Source: Solanum dulcamara | Lineage: Eukaryota; Streptophyta; Magnoliopsida; Solanales; Solanaceae | Direction of reading: 5' to 3' | Length of the DNA: 64,000 nucleotides | NCBI RefSeq assembly: GCF_947179165.1 | Contig: NC_077242.1 | Span: 49,485,097-49,549,096 of the forward strand | Shown here: positions 24,560-36,299 of the stretch, piece after piece | How positions within the stretch are numbered: position 1 is the stretch's first letter | Layout: each line of letters starts with the position of its first letter | Position numbers and translations under genes: made by a program | The notes under the pieces: generated by a model | Told to the model about the DNA's origin: nothing | The model's database searches: none | Seen by the model: the letters and a program-made list of their open reading frames with translations, nothing else

Positions 24560-25947
24560 ATGGATCCATCTAAACTGTCCGTATAAGGTTCTAAGGTGAG
24601 GAATCTCATAAACCAACAACATGATCCTATCTACGCTGGCGGCATAGGTTATGAGATTTGAGTTATCTTAATGTCTACCCAAATCGATGCTCAATACTTC
24701 GCCCAAAACATGCATTATGCTCAATAAGTTTAAAGAGATCCTACTTTAGGGGAAACTGCAAATATGATACTTGGAGTCCATGCTCAAAATACTTTCTTTA
24801 AACTAAACTAAACCATAATTTAACTGACTGAAATCACTTCCCAAAATTGATAATGTCTTCTTTATAAGTACTCATGCTCTTTTCAAAATATGTAATGCAA
24901 TCAAATTCTCATGAAAACTCTTTTTCAACTCATAGCTTAGAAATACTTGAAAGTTACTTTAACAGAAAACAATGCATAGTTTATAACAATGTAAAACCTT
25001 CGAACAACTCTTAGCTTACTAGAGTTCATGTGAAAATAGGCGTGAACACAATCAAGAATAAGGAATACATGAAAAATCACAAATTAAATGACGAGCATCA
25101 CAATTCGATACTAAGGCATAATGGAAAAACTCGAAATTCAAGAAAAAACACGGTTTAAAACCCTAGGTTAAACTCTTACATAATTTAGATATAGGGCATG
25201 AGGACGAACTTAGTCCCACACTATGAGTAGCCTTACATACTTGGAAGGACTAGATTCTTGAAGTATTTGAAGATGACACTTGAAACCCTACTTTTATCCT
25301 CTTGAATCCTTACTCTAAGTCTTGGGAATGGTTATGGAGGAATTAGGATCAAACTAAATTGATAAATATCCTAATTGTATCACAATACATCGAGGCTTTC
25401 ACTTGGAAAGGGTGGATAAATTCTAAATTAACCCTCATTAAAATTTGATGAAGTCATCTATGGTGGCCATCAATGGTCCATAGAAACTTCTATGGGTCGT
25501 AGAATCCACTCATGGAAACTGATTGGAAAATCTAGAGTTTCTGATGTTTGGGTTTACAGACTTTTTTATGGGTCGTAAACCCTTCTACGAGTCCTACACT
25601 GTGCTTGTGGAAAAAGTACTAAGATTGTGTTCATGGGGTTTGGGTTAACAAGACCTTCTATGCTCTGTAAACCCTTATACGGATTGTACTACAAAGTCGT
25701 AATAAAAGTACTAAGACTGGGGATTCTGTATTTTACATTCAAGAGGCCATCTACGGTCCGTAGAATGGTCCATGACAGTCAGATCTGATAGTCAACCTTG
25801 ATGAGTTTAATTCCACGAGCTCACCACGGTCCATAGTTACTTCTATGGGACGATATGGTGCCCATAAAAACTGACTTCAGGAAATATTTCAAGTCATTTC
25901 TGGGTTTTTCTTATCTGATCTGAACTAGAATATATTAGGGTGTTATA
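24560..25947 (-). mobile_element. element D: 3' LTR, right part
   Basis: This is the continuation of the minus-strand LTR broken by I1. Reverse-complement text matches the I1 LTR segment around 11430-11530 (ATTTGGGTA.....TAGATAACTCAAA and GACTCCTCACTT-like blocks). The right terminus reads GGGTGTTATA, a TGTAACACCC start with one transition. It carries its own array of CTACGGTCCGTAG-like motifs at about 25460-25860. Confidence 0.75.
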
Positions 25948-25962
25948 ATATCTCCCCCTTGT
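25948..25962 (-). other. polypurine tract of element D
   Basis: On the minus strand this is AAGGGGGAGATAT immediately before the 3' LTR, matching the tracts of I1 (GAGGGAGATAT) and I2 (GGAGGAGATAT). It would prime plus-strand DNA synthesis. Confidence 0.7.
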
Positions 25963-26089
25963 GATCATTCTTCCTCAAATGATGACCAAACTAGGAAATT
26001 ACACAAGTCACGAATGCAATACAGAAACTGAAACACTAAATCACATGAATAGATGTTGAATCTGAAATTAGGGTAGAGTATTTCCTACA

Positions 26090-27340
26090 ACGTCGAAACT
26101 AGGAGGAATTAATATATGAGGATATATCGCTTTCATATCTTCTTCGGCTTCCCATGTAGCCTCCTCAACAATATGACTCACATAACTTTGACTGATGCAA
26201 CCTCTTTGGTCCTTAAGTTGCGAACCTAATGATCAAGAATCTGAATCGGAATCTCCTCACAGGACAAGCTATCTTTCAAACCAATGATTAATATGGGCAA
26301 AATGAGTGAAGGATCACCTAAGAACTTCTTGAGCACTGAAATGTGAAACATTGGATGCACAACCACTAACTCTGATGGTAGTTCTAACTCATAAGCTACA
26401 TTACCAACTTTCTTCAAAATTCGATATAATTAATGTAATGGGGGATGAGTTTCCTTTCTTCCAAAATCTCATAACACCCTTCATGGGTAAAGCCTTCAAA
26501 TATACCCAATCATTCACTTCAAACTCCAAATCTCTTTGCCTAACATTAGTGTAGGACTTTTGATGACTTTGTGCGATTTTCAACTTCTCTTGGATGATCT
26601 TCACCTTCTCCATAGCTTGATGATGTATGTATGACCCTATCAACTCAACTTCACCAACTCTAAACCAACCAATCGGAGATCAACATATTCACCCATAAAG
26701 AGCTTCATAAGGATCCATCTAAATACTCGACTGATAACTATTATTATACGCAAACTCTATAAGAGGCAAGTGTTCATCTTAGTTTCCTTTGAAATCAATA
26801 GCACAAGCTCTCAACATGTCCTCTATAGTTTGAATAGTACGTTCTTCCTGACTATCTATTTGATGCTGAAAGTGGTACTAAGGTTAACCTTTTAACCTAA
26901 ACCTTTCTTAATGGACTTCCAAAACCGGACTGTGAACTGAGCACCTCTATCTGAAATGATGGAGAATGGAACTCTCTGAAGTTTGATTATCTAAAATCTA
27001 ACGTAGTCCTCTGCTGAATCTATAGTCTTAACTTCCAAAAAAATAGGTTGATTTAGTCATTCGATCTACAATCACCCAAATTAAATCATGTTATCAGCAA
27101 GATCATGGTAAACCTGTAATGAAAATCTTGTGGATCATCTCCATTTCCACTCTAGAAGTTCTCTATTTTGAGCCACACCACATGGACTTTGGTGCTCAAC
27201 GTTGACTTGCTGATAATTCAGGTATTTAGAAATGAAGTTCACAATGTCTCTCTTCATGCCACTCCACCATTAGAATTTACTCAAGTCATGATACATTTTT
27301 GTAGAACCTGAATGAATTGAATACTTGGAGCTATGTATTT
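26090..27340 (-). pseudogene. element D integrase plus chromodomain
   Basis: Reading minus from right to left: integrase core text near 26700-27100, then [20 protein letters not shown] (in 26401-26643), AYELELPSELVVVHPMFHIS (26226-26417), and after a frameshift KEVASVKV followed by HIVEEATWEAEEDMKAIYPH (about 26110-26180). The last is the chromodomain tail that marks the Tekay/Del chromoviruses; it is thought to steer integration to heterochromatin. Multiple stops and frameshifts are present. Confidence 0.8.
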
Positions 27341-27539
27341 CTATCATAACCCTATCTTGGATACCAACAACATTCAGAACACATAATCTACTTTAGTATC
27401 TCAATACACCATATCCCCTCCCTCCCGGTTCAAAATACATCACCTTTTGTTTGTGAACTTCTCCCTTCATCTAAAGTGTGATGGGGTCCTTGTTTTGCTT
27501 TTCCTTGACTTCCACTACTAGCAAAGATTTAGCTCCATT

Positions 27540-28215
27540 CTACATGGTAACACCTCTTTCATCTGAAACCACAAGGAAAACTCCCAAACGTGCTTGTCTA
27601 TGCACTTTCTTGGCCAACTCTTTCTTTCCTTCCTCGACATGAGTGGTACTCCCCATGGATAACCATCTAAGAGCATGAACAACTATATTAGCCTTACCTA
27701 GATGGTAGAGAATGCTCATATCATAGTTCTTGAGCAACTTAAGCCATCTCATTTATCTCAGGTTTAGCTCTTTCTGACTGAAGACTCTTGTGGTTAGTGA
27801 ACACATCCACATGTAAGTGTAGAGATAATGATGCCATATCTTTAAAGAAAATAACACGGCCGCCAACTCAAGGTCATGTGTTGGGTAATTTATCTTACAG
27901 ATTTTAAGATGTTTGGAGGAATAAGATATAACCTTACTTTTCTACATTAGAACACAACTAAGTCAACTTTGGGCTCATTTCAATAAACAACAAAACCCTC
28001 TCTACCCTCTAGTAGGGTCAACACTGGAGCAATAGTCAATGTAGTTTTCAATTCCTGAAAGCTTTTCTCATAAGCCTCAAACCATTTAAACTTAGTCTTC
28101 TTCTAGATTAACTTAGTCAATGGAGATGAAATAGAAGAGAATCTTTCCATAAACCTTCGTAGTAACCAGCCAGACCCAAGAAACTCCTTAAGTCAATTGG
28201 TGACTACTTTTACAC
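27540..28215 (-). pseudogene. element D RNase H and 3' end of RT
   Basis: The minus-strand frames give RSFLGLAGYY-like text (about 28150-28200; here SFLGLAGYYEGLW), then [20 protein letters not shown] (27830-27900) and RWLKLLKNYDMSILYHLGKA (27690-27750), the standard connection and RNase H blocks. The RT palm that should lie to the right is absent. At about 28216 the text passes directly into the end of protease, so a large internal deletion has removed most of RT. Confidence 0.8.
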
Positions 28216-28235
28216 TCTAAGACTGGCTTATTATG

Positions 28236-28393
28236 AAACTAAAATTTGACTATTCGAGTTCTACAATCAATGGAGGCATAACAAGAATGAAGCCAATCCA
28301 TTCCTAGAATGACATCAAAATCCACCATGTCTATTTCAACTAAGTCTTCTATAGTGTCTTTATGATAGTCTGAGATGGTGCAATCTTGATAGA
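28236..28393 (-). pseudogene. element D protease, C-terminal half
   Basis: The minus-strand text DCTISDYHKDTIEDLVEIDM followed by VDFDVILGMDW is typical Tekay protease. It starts at the boundary of element A. The missing N-terminal half lies 28.5 kb away at 56909-57057, which shows that A inserted inside this codon run. Confidence 0.85.
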
Positions 28394-29872
28394 TGATGAA
28401 CACTCAACTATGTCTTATATTTTAGAACATAGGCGGTCATTTGCAAAAATATACCCAACTGATTATGTCGAGATCGAACCCCAAGGATTGACAAATGTGA
28501 CTTCAGTTGATTCGGCAATTCAAACAAGTTAGTAATTATAGTTATCAATAAACATAAATATATAAAATTAGGGGGTTTAGCTAACAACTACAATTTAGCA
28601 CCATCATGTATTGAAAAAATGGATTACCAACAACTTTTAAACAAATATTGGAAAGGACTAGAGGTGCGAGTATAACTATTGGGGTTTCAACTAGAATAGG
28701 CTAAATCTCAACAAAAGAGATTGGTACATGGTTAGCGTTTGGTTGGTACATGGATAGCATTTGGTCTAGGCTACACTTTGATATTTTCTGGAACTATGAA
28801 GCATATGTCCCTTGATTTCTTTACATCACCAATACTCTTTCAAAAAAAATACCAAACATTGCTTGAGTAGATAGACTATCTCTATCTCACAACATTAAAT
28901 GAGAAATCGGTTGGGTTAACCCATCCCTGGCTTAAACCCATAGAGTAATTTCAATAAGTCCTCACTATTGAGTCTTTTCCTACTCCATTTTTCTTTTTCT
29001 AGCCAAAATTGTAGAGATCTCAATCAATGTTTGCAACCCATAACTTTTTATATTAAAACTTCAAGACAACAATAGATTCATGTGATATAATCAATTTTAG
29101 AGAAGATCAATCAAAATTGTTTTGGGGTTTTACATCCATCAAGCACACACACCCTTAGCTATGGATTTAGCTACTCATAAAATAGGGAATAAAGACAATA
29201 CCCATAAAGGAAATCTTTCTTCCAAGCTAAAATGACAAAAAAATCTGAATCCATATTTTGGAAAATACAATATTTAAGGTTTTTTTGTCACTAAGCTAAG
29301 AATTCTTTACTATGGAGATGAAGGTTATATCTCTCTAGAAACTTCTCTCTACAATTGGTAAATTGAAATATGAGAATAATGGTACCTAATTGCACAAATC
29401 CCTATTTTTCTCCTTGAAACTTTACAAAGGAAGCACTAATTTCCATAAATGTGCTTATGGTCTATCAACTTTCGTATCGAGACTGCACTAGACTGGTGAA
29501 TAACTAATCCACCATTGCGAGACACCAGTCGCTACCTCATTTCAACCTTCAGTGCTTCTGGGAGCTTTTGTGCTGGGACCAGCAAACCGCCGATCATCCA
29601 TTATGCTACACCGATTGTAACACAGGTAATTTTTCAGCTTGCTCCATTCTAGCCAGTGTTTAGCCAGTGAGACGCCTGCCAGCTTCTATAAGGCACTAGT
29701 TCCTTCACTGGTGTGCTTTAGTAGTTTTTAGCTCCAAACCCTATGAACTTGCTTTTTCTAAGGAATGCTTGCACATTGGAGAACTAGGGCCTAAACCACT
29801 TCAATTAGCATTAAAATATGGCAATAATTTAAGAATTCGAATCTACTGAGTTGGTAGAATACCAACTCATCA
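28394..29872 (-). repeat. element A 3' LTR
   Basis: Its ends are TGATGAAC... on the left and ...CCAACTCATCA on the right, a TGATGA/TCATCA terminal inversion. The right terminus also holds the palindrome TTGGTAGAATACCAA. It is followed by AACCCCCAAAATTG, which on the minus strand is the expected purine tract. Confidence 0.75.
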
Positions 29873-30797
29873 AACCCCCAAAATTGAACTATTGCTTGTC
29901 CGCATGTAAAACACTCACTAAGAATAGGATTCAAGCTAAGCTACCCCCAAGGTAAGATTTTGAAAATCATCTACTTGACTCAAAACAAACAAACAAAAAT
30001 AACAAACTCAAACAACATGACTCTAAGACATGCACCGATCACTATTGGTTCCACCACTATTCGTTAGGCAATGGTTAAACAAAAATCTTTTAAAGCACCA
30101 TTTTGGAAAAATCTTTTCTTCAAGCACTAGTTCAAAGCATCTTAAGTCAATGGCATCAACCTTCTTGGTTTTCTTGAAGATTCTTGTGAGATTATCACAT
30201 TCATGCAACTTAATTGAGATCAAGACTTCAAGGATGGAATGCCACTTACACAAAAGAGAATCCCATTCACAAATATGAATATTATTTCAAGGGATTATAA
30301 ATTATGCAAGAAAGATGCTTAGTCTCATAAATGAATTCAAGTATTTACACATTGTCCTTAGGCTTGCCCTGTATGCAGATCGCCACTTGAAAAGGCTCAA
30401 ATTCCCCAAGGACTTGAGAGATTAACTTAGGATTAAGCAAAAGGTGGGATATCATTTGTCCAAGTGACTAAGATGCCTCCCTAATGCTTTAATTCCTCAT
30501 TTTGAGCATTCACTCACATTTTCGACTTTGCCATTCACATTATTTCTCCTTTTTAGGATGATCAATAACTTCTACTTTCCTTTTCTCTTTCCACTTGAGG
30601 GCTATGCATACATTTAGGTGTCACCTAGTCATTTTTTCTTCTTTCTTTCATTCTTTCATTTCTTTTAAAAAATTATTCTTTGTGACGCTTATGGTGCTCT
30701 ATACTTCTTAGCCCACAACTCTTTGTTTTATTTTTTGCATACCCCCTAAACTTTGGCTTTCGCCTACATTTTAAATCATTCATCTTTTTTCCATTTC
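29873..30797 (-). other. element A 3' non-coding region
   Basis: This lies between the left LTR of A and I2. Open frames here (such as 30030-30278 plus and its shadow 30023-30253 minus) resemble no family I know. I see no gene. It includes a purine tract at its left edge. Confidence 0.5.
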
Positions 30798-33082
30798 TGT
30801 TAAGACCCGACCTAGGGACTTGTCGTAACACGTCAATTAGAATCCCGACGGACTCCAACCAAGCCTCTTAGCATATCAGTCATGATCATAAATAAGGAAA
30901 TTAAATAATAAAGCTAAATCAAGATACAAAAGACAAAATTTTATATTGAACATAAGTCTCAAAATCAGAAAGTGACAATGTAGACTCATACTATCTAACA
31001 TGTCTCTAATACTAGATGGGGGCATGAGACAATTTCCCAGCTCACCCAATAGAAAACACAGCGTAATGAAGTATAATTGTTGAATGAAAAATAAATGTCA
31101 TGTCCTCGAACTATGAGGACTCACCAATGAGAAGCTAACAATAGAATTTATCCACGAGCGGGAGGAGGATGAGCGTGATCATCAATCCCTATATTATGGT
31201 ACAATGTAGGCAAAACGTATGCGCTAGTATATGGAATGCACTAAGTATGTGAGAATATGCATCAACATTAAATATAGGACATAATCAATATGTATTATGA
31301 GATGCAAGACCAATATCTTTAAAACATGAGTAAAAATCATGAAAAAATTAAAACATTTATATCATTGGTCAATGCATCAAAAGAATATCATAATCATCAC
31401 AAGAACTCATCCCTCAACTGAAAATATATAGGATAGGACCTTTAACCGACATATAAGACCATGCGAGCTAATACTGGAATTCGATGACTCTTGCATCAAC
31501 ATAGGGGAGGCTACCTTGACAGGGCATACTTGATAAGTAGCTCTTTTAACTGGGCTATGTGGATCCACTTGCTTTGCCATATTGGCATATATAAACTAGC
31601 GTGGGCAACGTAGTTTGGGATAAAAAGTTGCTACTAGCATTCCCTTGGGTAACTAACTGTGTTACCGAATCAAACCTCACCTAAAAGTCCTCTTAGTGCT
31701 TAGTCAATATCCCAACGGAACTCATAAAACATGATCATAGACATCATAGGAAAAGATAGTAACTATCTATCAATCCATCTTTACAAATATCATAAAATAG
31801 CTTATTTAGCATCATCATAGTAAAATCATAGGATTAACTCATCTATCATATACTCATACAATGTTGGTGTAGGCCTTCTATCATTACATATCTTTATCAT
31901 AAACATCTTTAGGGACTTAACTTTCCCTATCTTTAACTTTGCATGAAACATCATAAAATCATCATTCATAAACTTCTTTGCATGAAGCATCTTTAATTCA
32001 TAACATAAAGCTTTCATAAAATATAACTTGAAAATTATGATCATATCTCATAAATCATACTTGAAGCTTGTATATATCATAGGTCATTGAAATTCAACTT
32101 TAAATCATGTAGTATAATATGAATTATGCATAATTAGACTAATAACATTGAAATATATAATAATTGAGAAGACCCAATGCAAATCATGAAATTAGGACTT
32201 TTAATTAAAGAAATCATAATAAGAACTGAGAATAAATCTTTGAGATTCCATGGGTGAAAGGTACCCATGGATGAAGTACCACATACCTTAACCTTGATTA
32301 GTCCTAGATGATAGATATTGAAAGATTGACCTTGGAGAACCCTTTTGAATTGACTTGAGAGAGAAGAAAACCTTGAGAGAAGACTTGGAAGAAAAGACTT
32401 TGGGGTTTTGGGAGTTATGAAGGGAATGAGAGAGTTAGAATGTTTTTAGGGTAGTTAGTAGTTATAAACTTATTCTCAAAAACCGTCCATATTCATTAAT
32501 AAAGTATTGGGAAAAGACTAAAATAACCTCAATTTAAAACTGAATGTGGCATCAAAATGGGTCATTACCATGGATCGTGAAGGGCACCATGGTCCGTGGT
32601 CCCCTCCATGGTTATAGACTTGAACTTTTTCTGAAAAAGGACGGGGAAGGCTGCCCACCATGAGACCCTCTATGACCCGTCATGGGCACCACGGTCTGTG
32701 GTGGTTTCCTTGAACTTCAAATCTTGGATTTTGCAGGAAAGTTTTAGAAGTTCCTCCATGGAGACCTTCATGGTTCGTAAAGGCTACTATGGTCCGTGAA
32801 AGTGGGTCATAGAAGTGACCCTAATAGGAGACCTACAAGAGTGTCCACCACGGGAGAGATAACGGTTCTTGGACCGCACCATGGGTCGTGGTGGCCTCTC
32901 GTGGTCCTCTCTTAGGACACCACTTGGCTAGGTAGGGACCACGATAGCTTTTCATGGCCAGTGATCCTCTTCCCGGCCCATATTGGGTCTCGTGAAGACC
33001 ACTTGGTGCCTAAAAGTTGAGTTTTCTAGAATTTCATATTTTGTTCGTTGTTTTTTGACTTTTCAACTTCTGGGGTCTTATA
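30798..33082 (-). repeat. I2 3' LTR
   Basis: Left end TGTTAAGACCCGACC, right end GGGGTCTTATA. It carries a cluster of CCATGGTCCGTGG-type near-palindromes at about 32560-33000. It pairs with 36300-38586. Confidence 0.88.
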
Positions 33083-33097
33083 ATATCTCCTCCTTGG
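33083..33097 (-). other. I2 polypurine tract
   Basis: On the minus strand this is CCAAGGAGGAGATAT, directly upstream of the 3' LTR. Confidence 0.7.
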
Positions 33098-33359
33098 AAA
33101 TATTCGTCCTCGAATGAGACTCAAGCTAGCATGAATAAAGTAGGAAAGGAACATAACAACCCAGTATGAATGAAAAAAACATCTTTATAATGCATAAAAC
33201 ATGAAATGTTTAATGTCAAGTACAAACATAACTTTAAAACTCATTTCCTAAATGTGAATTCATATGGAACCATGAGAACAACTAAAATACATGATTTGGG
33301 CTAATTAGATCATGAAGGAACTAAATATCTCAACTAGGCATGGAAGGAAAGAGATGAGG

Positions 33360-34590
33360 ATATCGGGACTTCATATCAGCTTAGGCCTCCCATGTAGCAC
33401 CCTCAACCTCTTGATTCCTCCATAAAACTTTAACTAAAGCTATTTCTTTATTCTCAACTTTCTAACTTGTCGATCCAAGATCTTAACTAGAACCTCTTCA
33501 TAAGAAAGACTCTCCTTAACCTCAATGCTGTCCAATGGCACAATGTAGTTAGGATCACTAACAAACTTCCTCAATAATGACACATGAAACACTGGATGCA
33601 CCGATGCCAAATCTGAAGGGAAATCCAACTCATAAGCCACCTTACCAATTCGCCTCAAAATCTGGTATGGGCCAACATAGCGGGGACTTAGCTTTCCTTT
33701 CTTACCAAAATGCATCACACCCTTCATGGGTGAAATTTTCAAGTAAACCCAATCATTAACCTCAAATTCAAGTTCTCTTCTTCTCACATCTAAATAGGAC
33801 TTTTGTTGACTTTTGATCATTTTCAATCTTTCTTTAATAAGTCTAACCTTCTCCATAGCTTGAAATACCAACACGGGTCCTATCAAAGCAACTTCACCTA
33901 CTTCGAACCAACCGATAGGGGATCTACACCGCCTACCATACAAAGTCTCAAATTGAGCCATCTCAATACTAGAGTGATAACTGTTATTATAAGCAAACAC
34001 TATTAATGGTAAATAATCATCCCAATTTCCTTTAATAATCACTGATGCATTCTCTCAACATATCCTCTAATGTCTGAATAGTGCACTCGTCCTGACTATC
34101 CATTTGTGGGTAAAAAGTTGTACTACGCTTCACTTGGGTACCAAGAACCTTTTGAAAAGATATCTAAAACTAAGATGTAAATTGAGTACCTTAATACAAA
34201 ATGATAGATTAGGGAACACTATAAAGGTTAACCAACTCTTGGACATACAATCTTGCATATTCCTCGGCAAAACATGAAGTCTTAATAGGAAGAAAGTGAG
34301 CCGAGTTAGTCATTCCATCAATAACCACCCAAATAGAGTCATGTTGCCTACGAGAATGAGGAAAACCTATAATGAAGTCCATATTCAAGGCTTCCCACTT
34401 CCAAGTAGAAATCTCAATGTCTTGAGCCAAACTTCTCAATTTTTGATGCTCAACGTTCACTTGTTGACAACTAGGACACTTAGCCATAAATTCTGCAATA
34501 TCCCTCTTCATGCCATTCTACTAATACACTTCCCTAAATCTCGATACATCTTTATGGAATGGGGATGAATAGAATACCATGATGGAATTA
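33360..34590 (-). pseudogene. I2 integrase and chromodomain
   Basis: From right to left: a zinc-binding end near 34500-34590 (MKRDIAEFM, CPSCQQVNVEHQ, with two TGG codons turned to TAG), the core HDSIWVVIDGMTNSAHFLPI within 34209-34511, then a 200-codon open frame at 33440-34042 with [50 protein letters not shown] and [13 protein letters not shown]. After [14 protein letters not shown] comes EGATWEA.ADMKSRYPH, the chromodomain (33360-33470). This is the best-preserved pol fragment in the window, but a frame break near 34043-34208 and further stops inactivate it. Confidence 0.88.
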
Positions 34591-34594
34591 CTAC

Positions 34595-34965
34595 CTTTCC
34601 AATCTAGGATTGGCTCATGTGGAAACTAAAACTTAACCACACGGGTTTTACAATATATAGAGGTTTAACATACATGAAGCCAATCCATACCAAGAATATC
34701 ATCAACATCGATCATATCAAGTTCTACTAGATCAACGGAGGTGATTTTACGTAAAACTAAAACTAGACAATTTCTATAAACTCTTTTAGCCAAATTGAAT
34801 CACCAATCGGAGTATAGACCAAAAAGAGCTCTAGCAAGGTCTCGGGAGTAACGATGAATCTCATAGAAAGATAAGGATTAAAAAATAATAGAGTATCACC
34901 TAGATCTAATAATGAATAAATATCAAAGTCAAAGACTTTCAACATACCGGTCATAACATCGGGGG
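34595..34965 (-). pseudogene. I2 protease, fused by deletion to integrase
   Basis: The minus-strand frame 34763-34954 gives GMLKVFDFDIYSLLDLGDTL, the segment holding the catalytic Asp (D-L-G in place of the more usual D-P/S-G), then LLELFLVYTPIGDSI. Further left is GMDWLHVC and RVVKF. The text then meets integrase near 34590, with all of RT and RNase H (about 1.8 kb in the family) gone. Confidence 0.8.
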
Positions 34966-34987
34966 AATTCTCTAACTCCTGATGAGT

Positions 34988-36082
34988 CTAAAGGGCATAA
35001 AACCTATTTTGGTGCTGACTGCCACTCGAAGTAGTAGCACACTGGTCCGGATGACCAATAGCCTGAGTCTGACCTTGGGGCCTAGCCCCATCCCTACACT
35101 TCCTAGCATGATTATCAGGCTTTCCATACTTGAAGCAAACATCCAAACTCGCTAAGCACTCTCCTCTATGGTTTTTCCCACACTTCTTAGATGGAGGGAC
35201 TATTTGGCCACCCATAGCTCTACTTTGTGCCTTAGTATTTGGTAGCTTGTCCTTCTTAAACTTTGGAGCTGGAGTGTTTGAAGAACCTTGACCTTGAAAC
35301 TTTTGGCCTTGTTGGAAATGACCATTTCCACCACCGGACTTGTTGTGAGAAAACCCACCTTCATACCGAGCCCTCTTGGACTCTCTTGCATTTCTCTTCT
35401 TAAGATCTTCAATTTGCTTGGCATAGGTCATGAGCTAGAGATGTCCATCTCTTTGATAAGAACGATGGTTTGACACTCCTGAAATAAACTTTCTCAATCA
35501 GGCATGAGAGTCGGCTACCAAGGATGGAGCATATTTGGAAAATTTCGTGAACTTAATGGCATACTCCCTCACACTCATGTTCCCTTGCTTAAAATTGATA
35601 AATTCCAACACCTTTGACTCTGTTATCTCAAATTGAAAGAAGTGGTCAAGAAACACAACTTTGAACTCTTCCTAACCTATAGGACCATCTTCAACCCTTT
35701 TGTCTATCCATTGGTTGTGCCAAACTTGAGCGATACCCTTGAGTTGGTAGGCCTCCAATTCTGCCTTTTCCTTCAAAGACACTCCTATGATACTAACAAT
35801 CTTGTACAATTCATCAATAAAGTCTTAGGGATCCTCATCAACCTTAGACCCATGAAACTCAGGAGGGTTCATCCTCATGAAATATCTAACCCTTGAAGCT
35901 GGAGTAGTCACAACTTGAGGAGCATCTACCATTCGATTCACTTGAGTAGTCACAAATTGGGCTAGCATTTGGAAAGTAGCTCAAAACTCTACATTAGTCA
36001 CTTGGTCATCCAAATGAGCTTTTGGAACTTATAGCTCCTCTTTCATAATATTCCTTCGGATGGGAGATCTTCGTGGAGGCAT
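34988..36082 (-). pseudogene. I2 gag
   Basis: ATG at 36082 (MPPRRSPI, the standard Tekay gag start), with capsid text over 35450-36050 broken by stops. The last 147 codons are open (34988-35431), starting MTYAKQIEDLKKRNARESKR, a basic region, and then two Cys-rich units, CGKNHRGEC and CFKYGKPDNHARKC. The knuckle again has Tyr at the second Cys and Asn in the usual Gly/His context. It lies next to the primer site in normal order. Confidence 0.82.
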
Positions 36083-36283
36083 GATTCTGTAATCGCAAAG
36101 AGAAAGTGTTAGAGGAGAAAACCTTAGAGTTCAAATCTATAGAAAGATAATATTATGAAAGAAGTGAATTGTTTCCTAAAATTCCTTATAGCCTCCTATT
36201 CATGAATGTGGTATGCTTTACACTGATGAAAAAGACTCTACTTGACGTAACATGTTGGACTCTCTAGGATACTTGAACCTTGT

Positions 36284-36295
36284 GTTCTAATACCA
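36284..36295 (-). other. I2 primer-binding site (initiator tRNA-Met, 2 mismatches)
   Basis: On the minus strand TGGTATTAGAAC follows the 5' LTR; the consensus is TGGTATCAGAGC. Confidence 0.8.
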
Positions 36296-36299
36296 AGCT

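Noticed and set aside
30030..30278. Mirror-image frames on both strands
   Set aside because: Non-coding part of element A; shadow frames with no family match.
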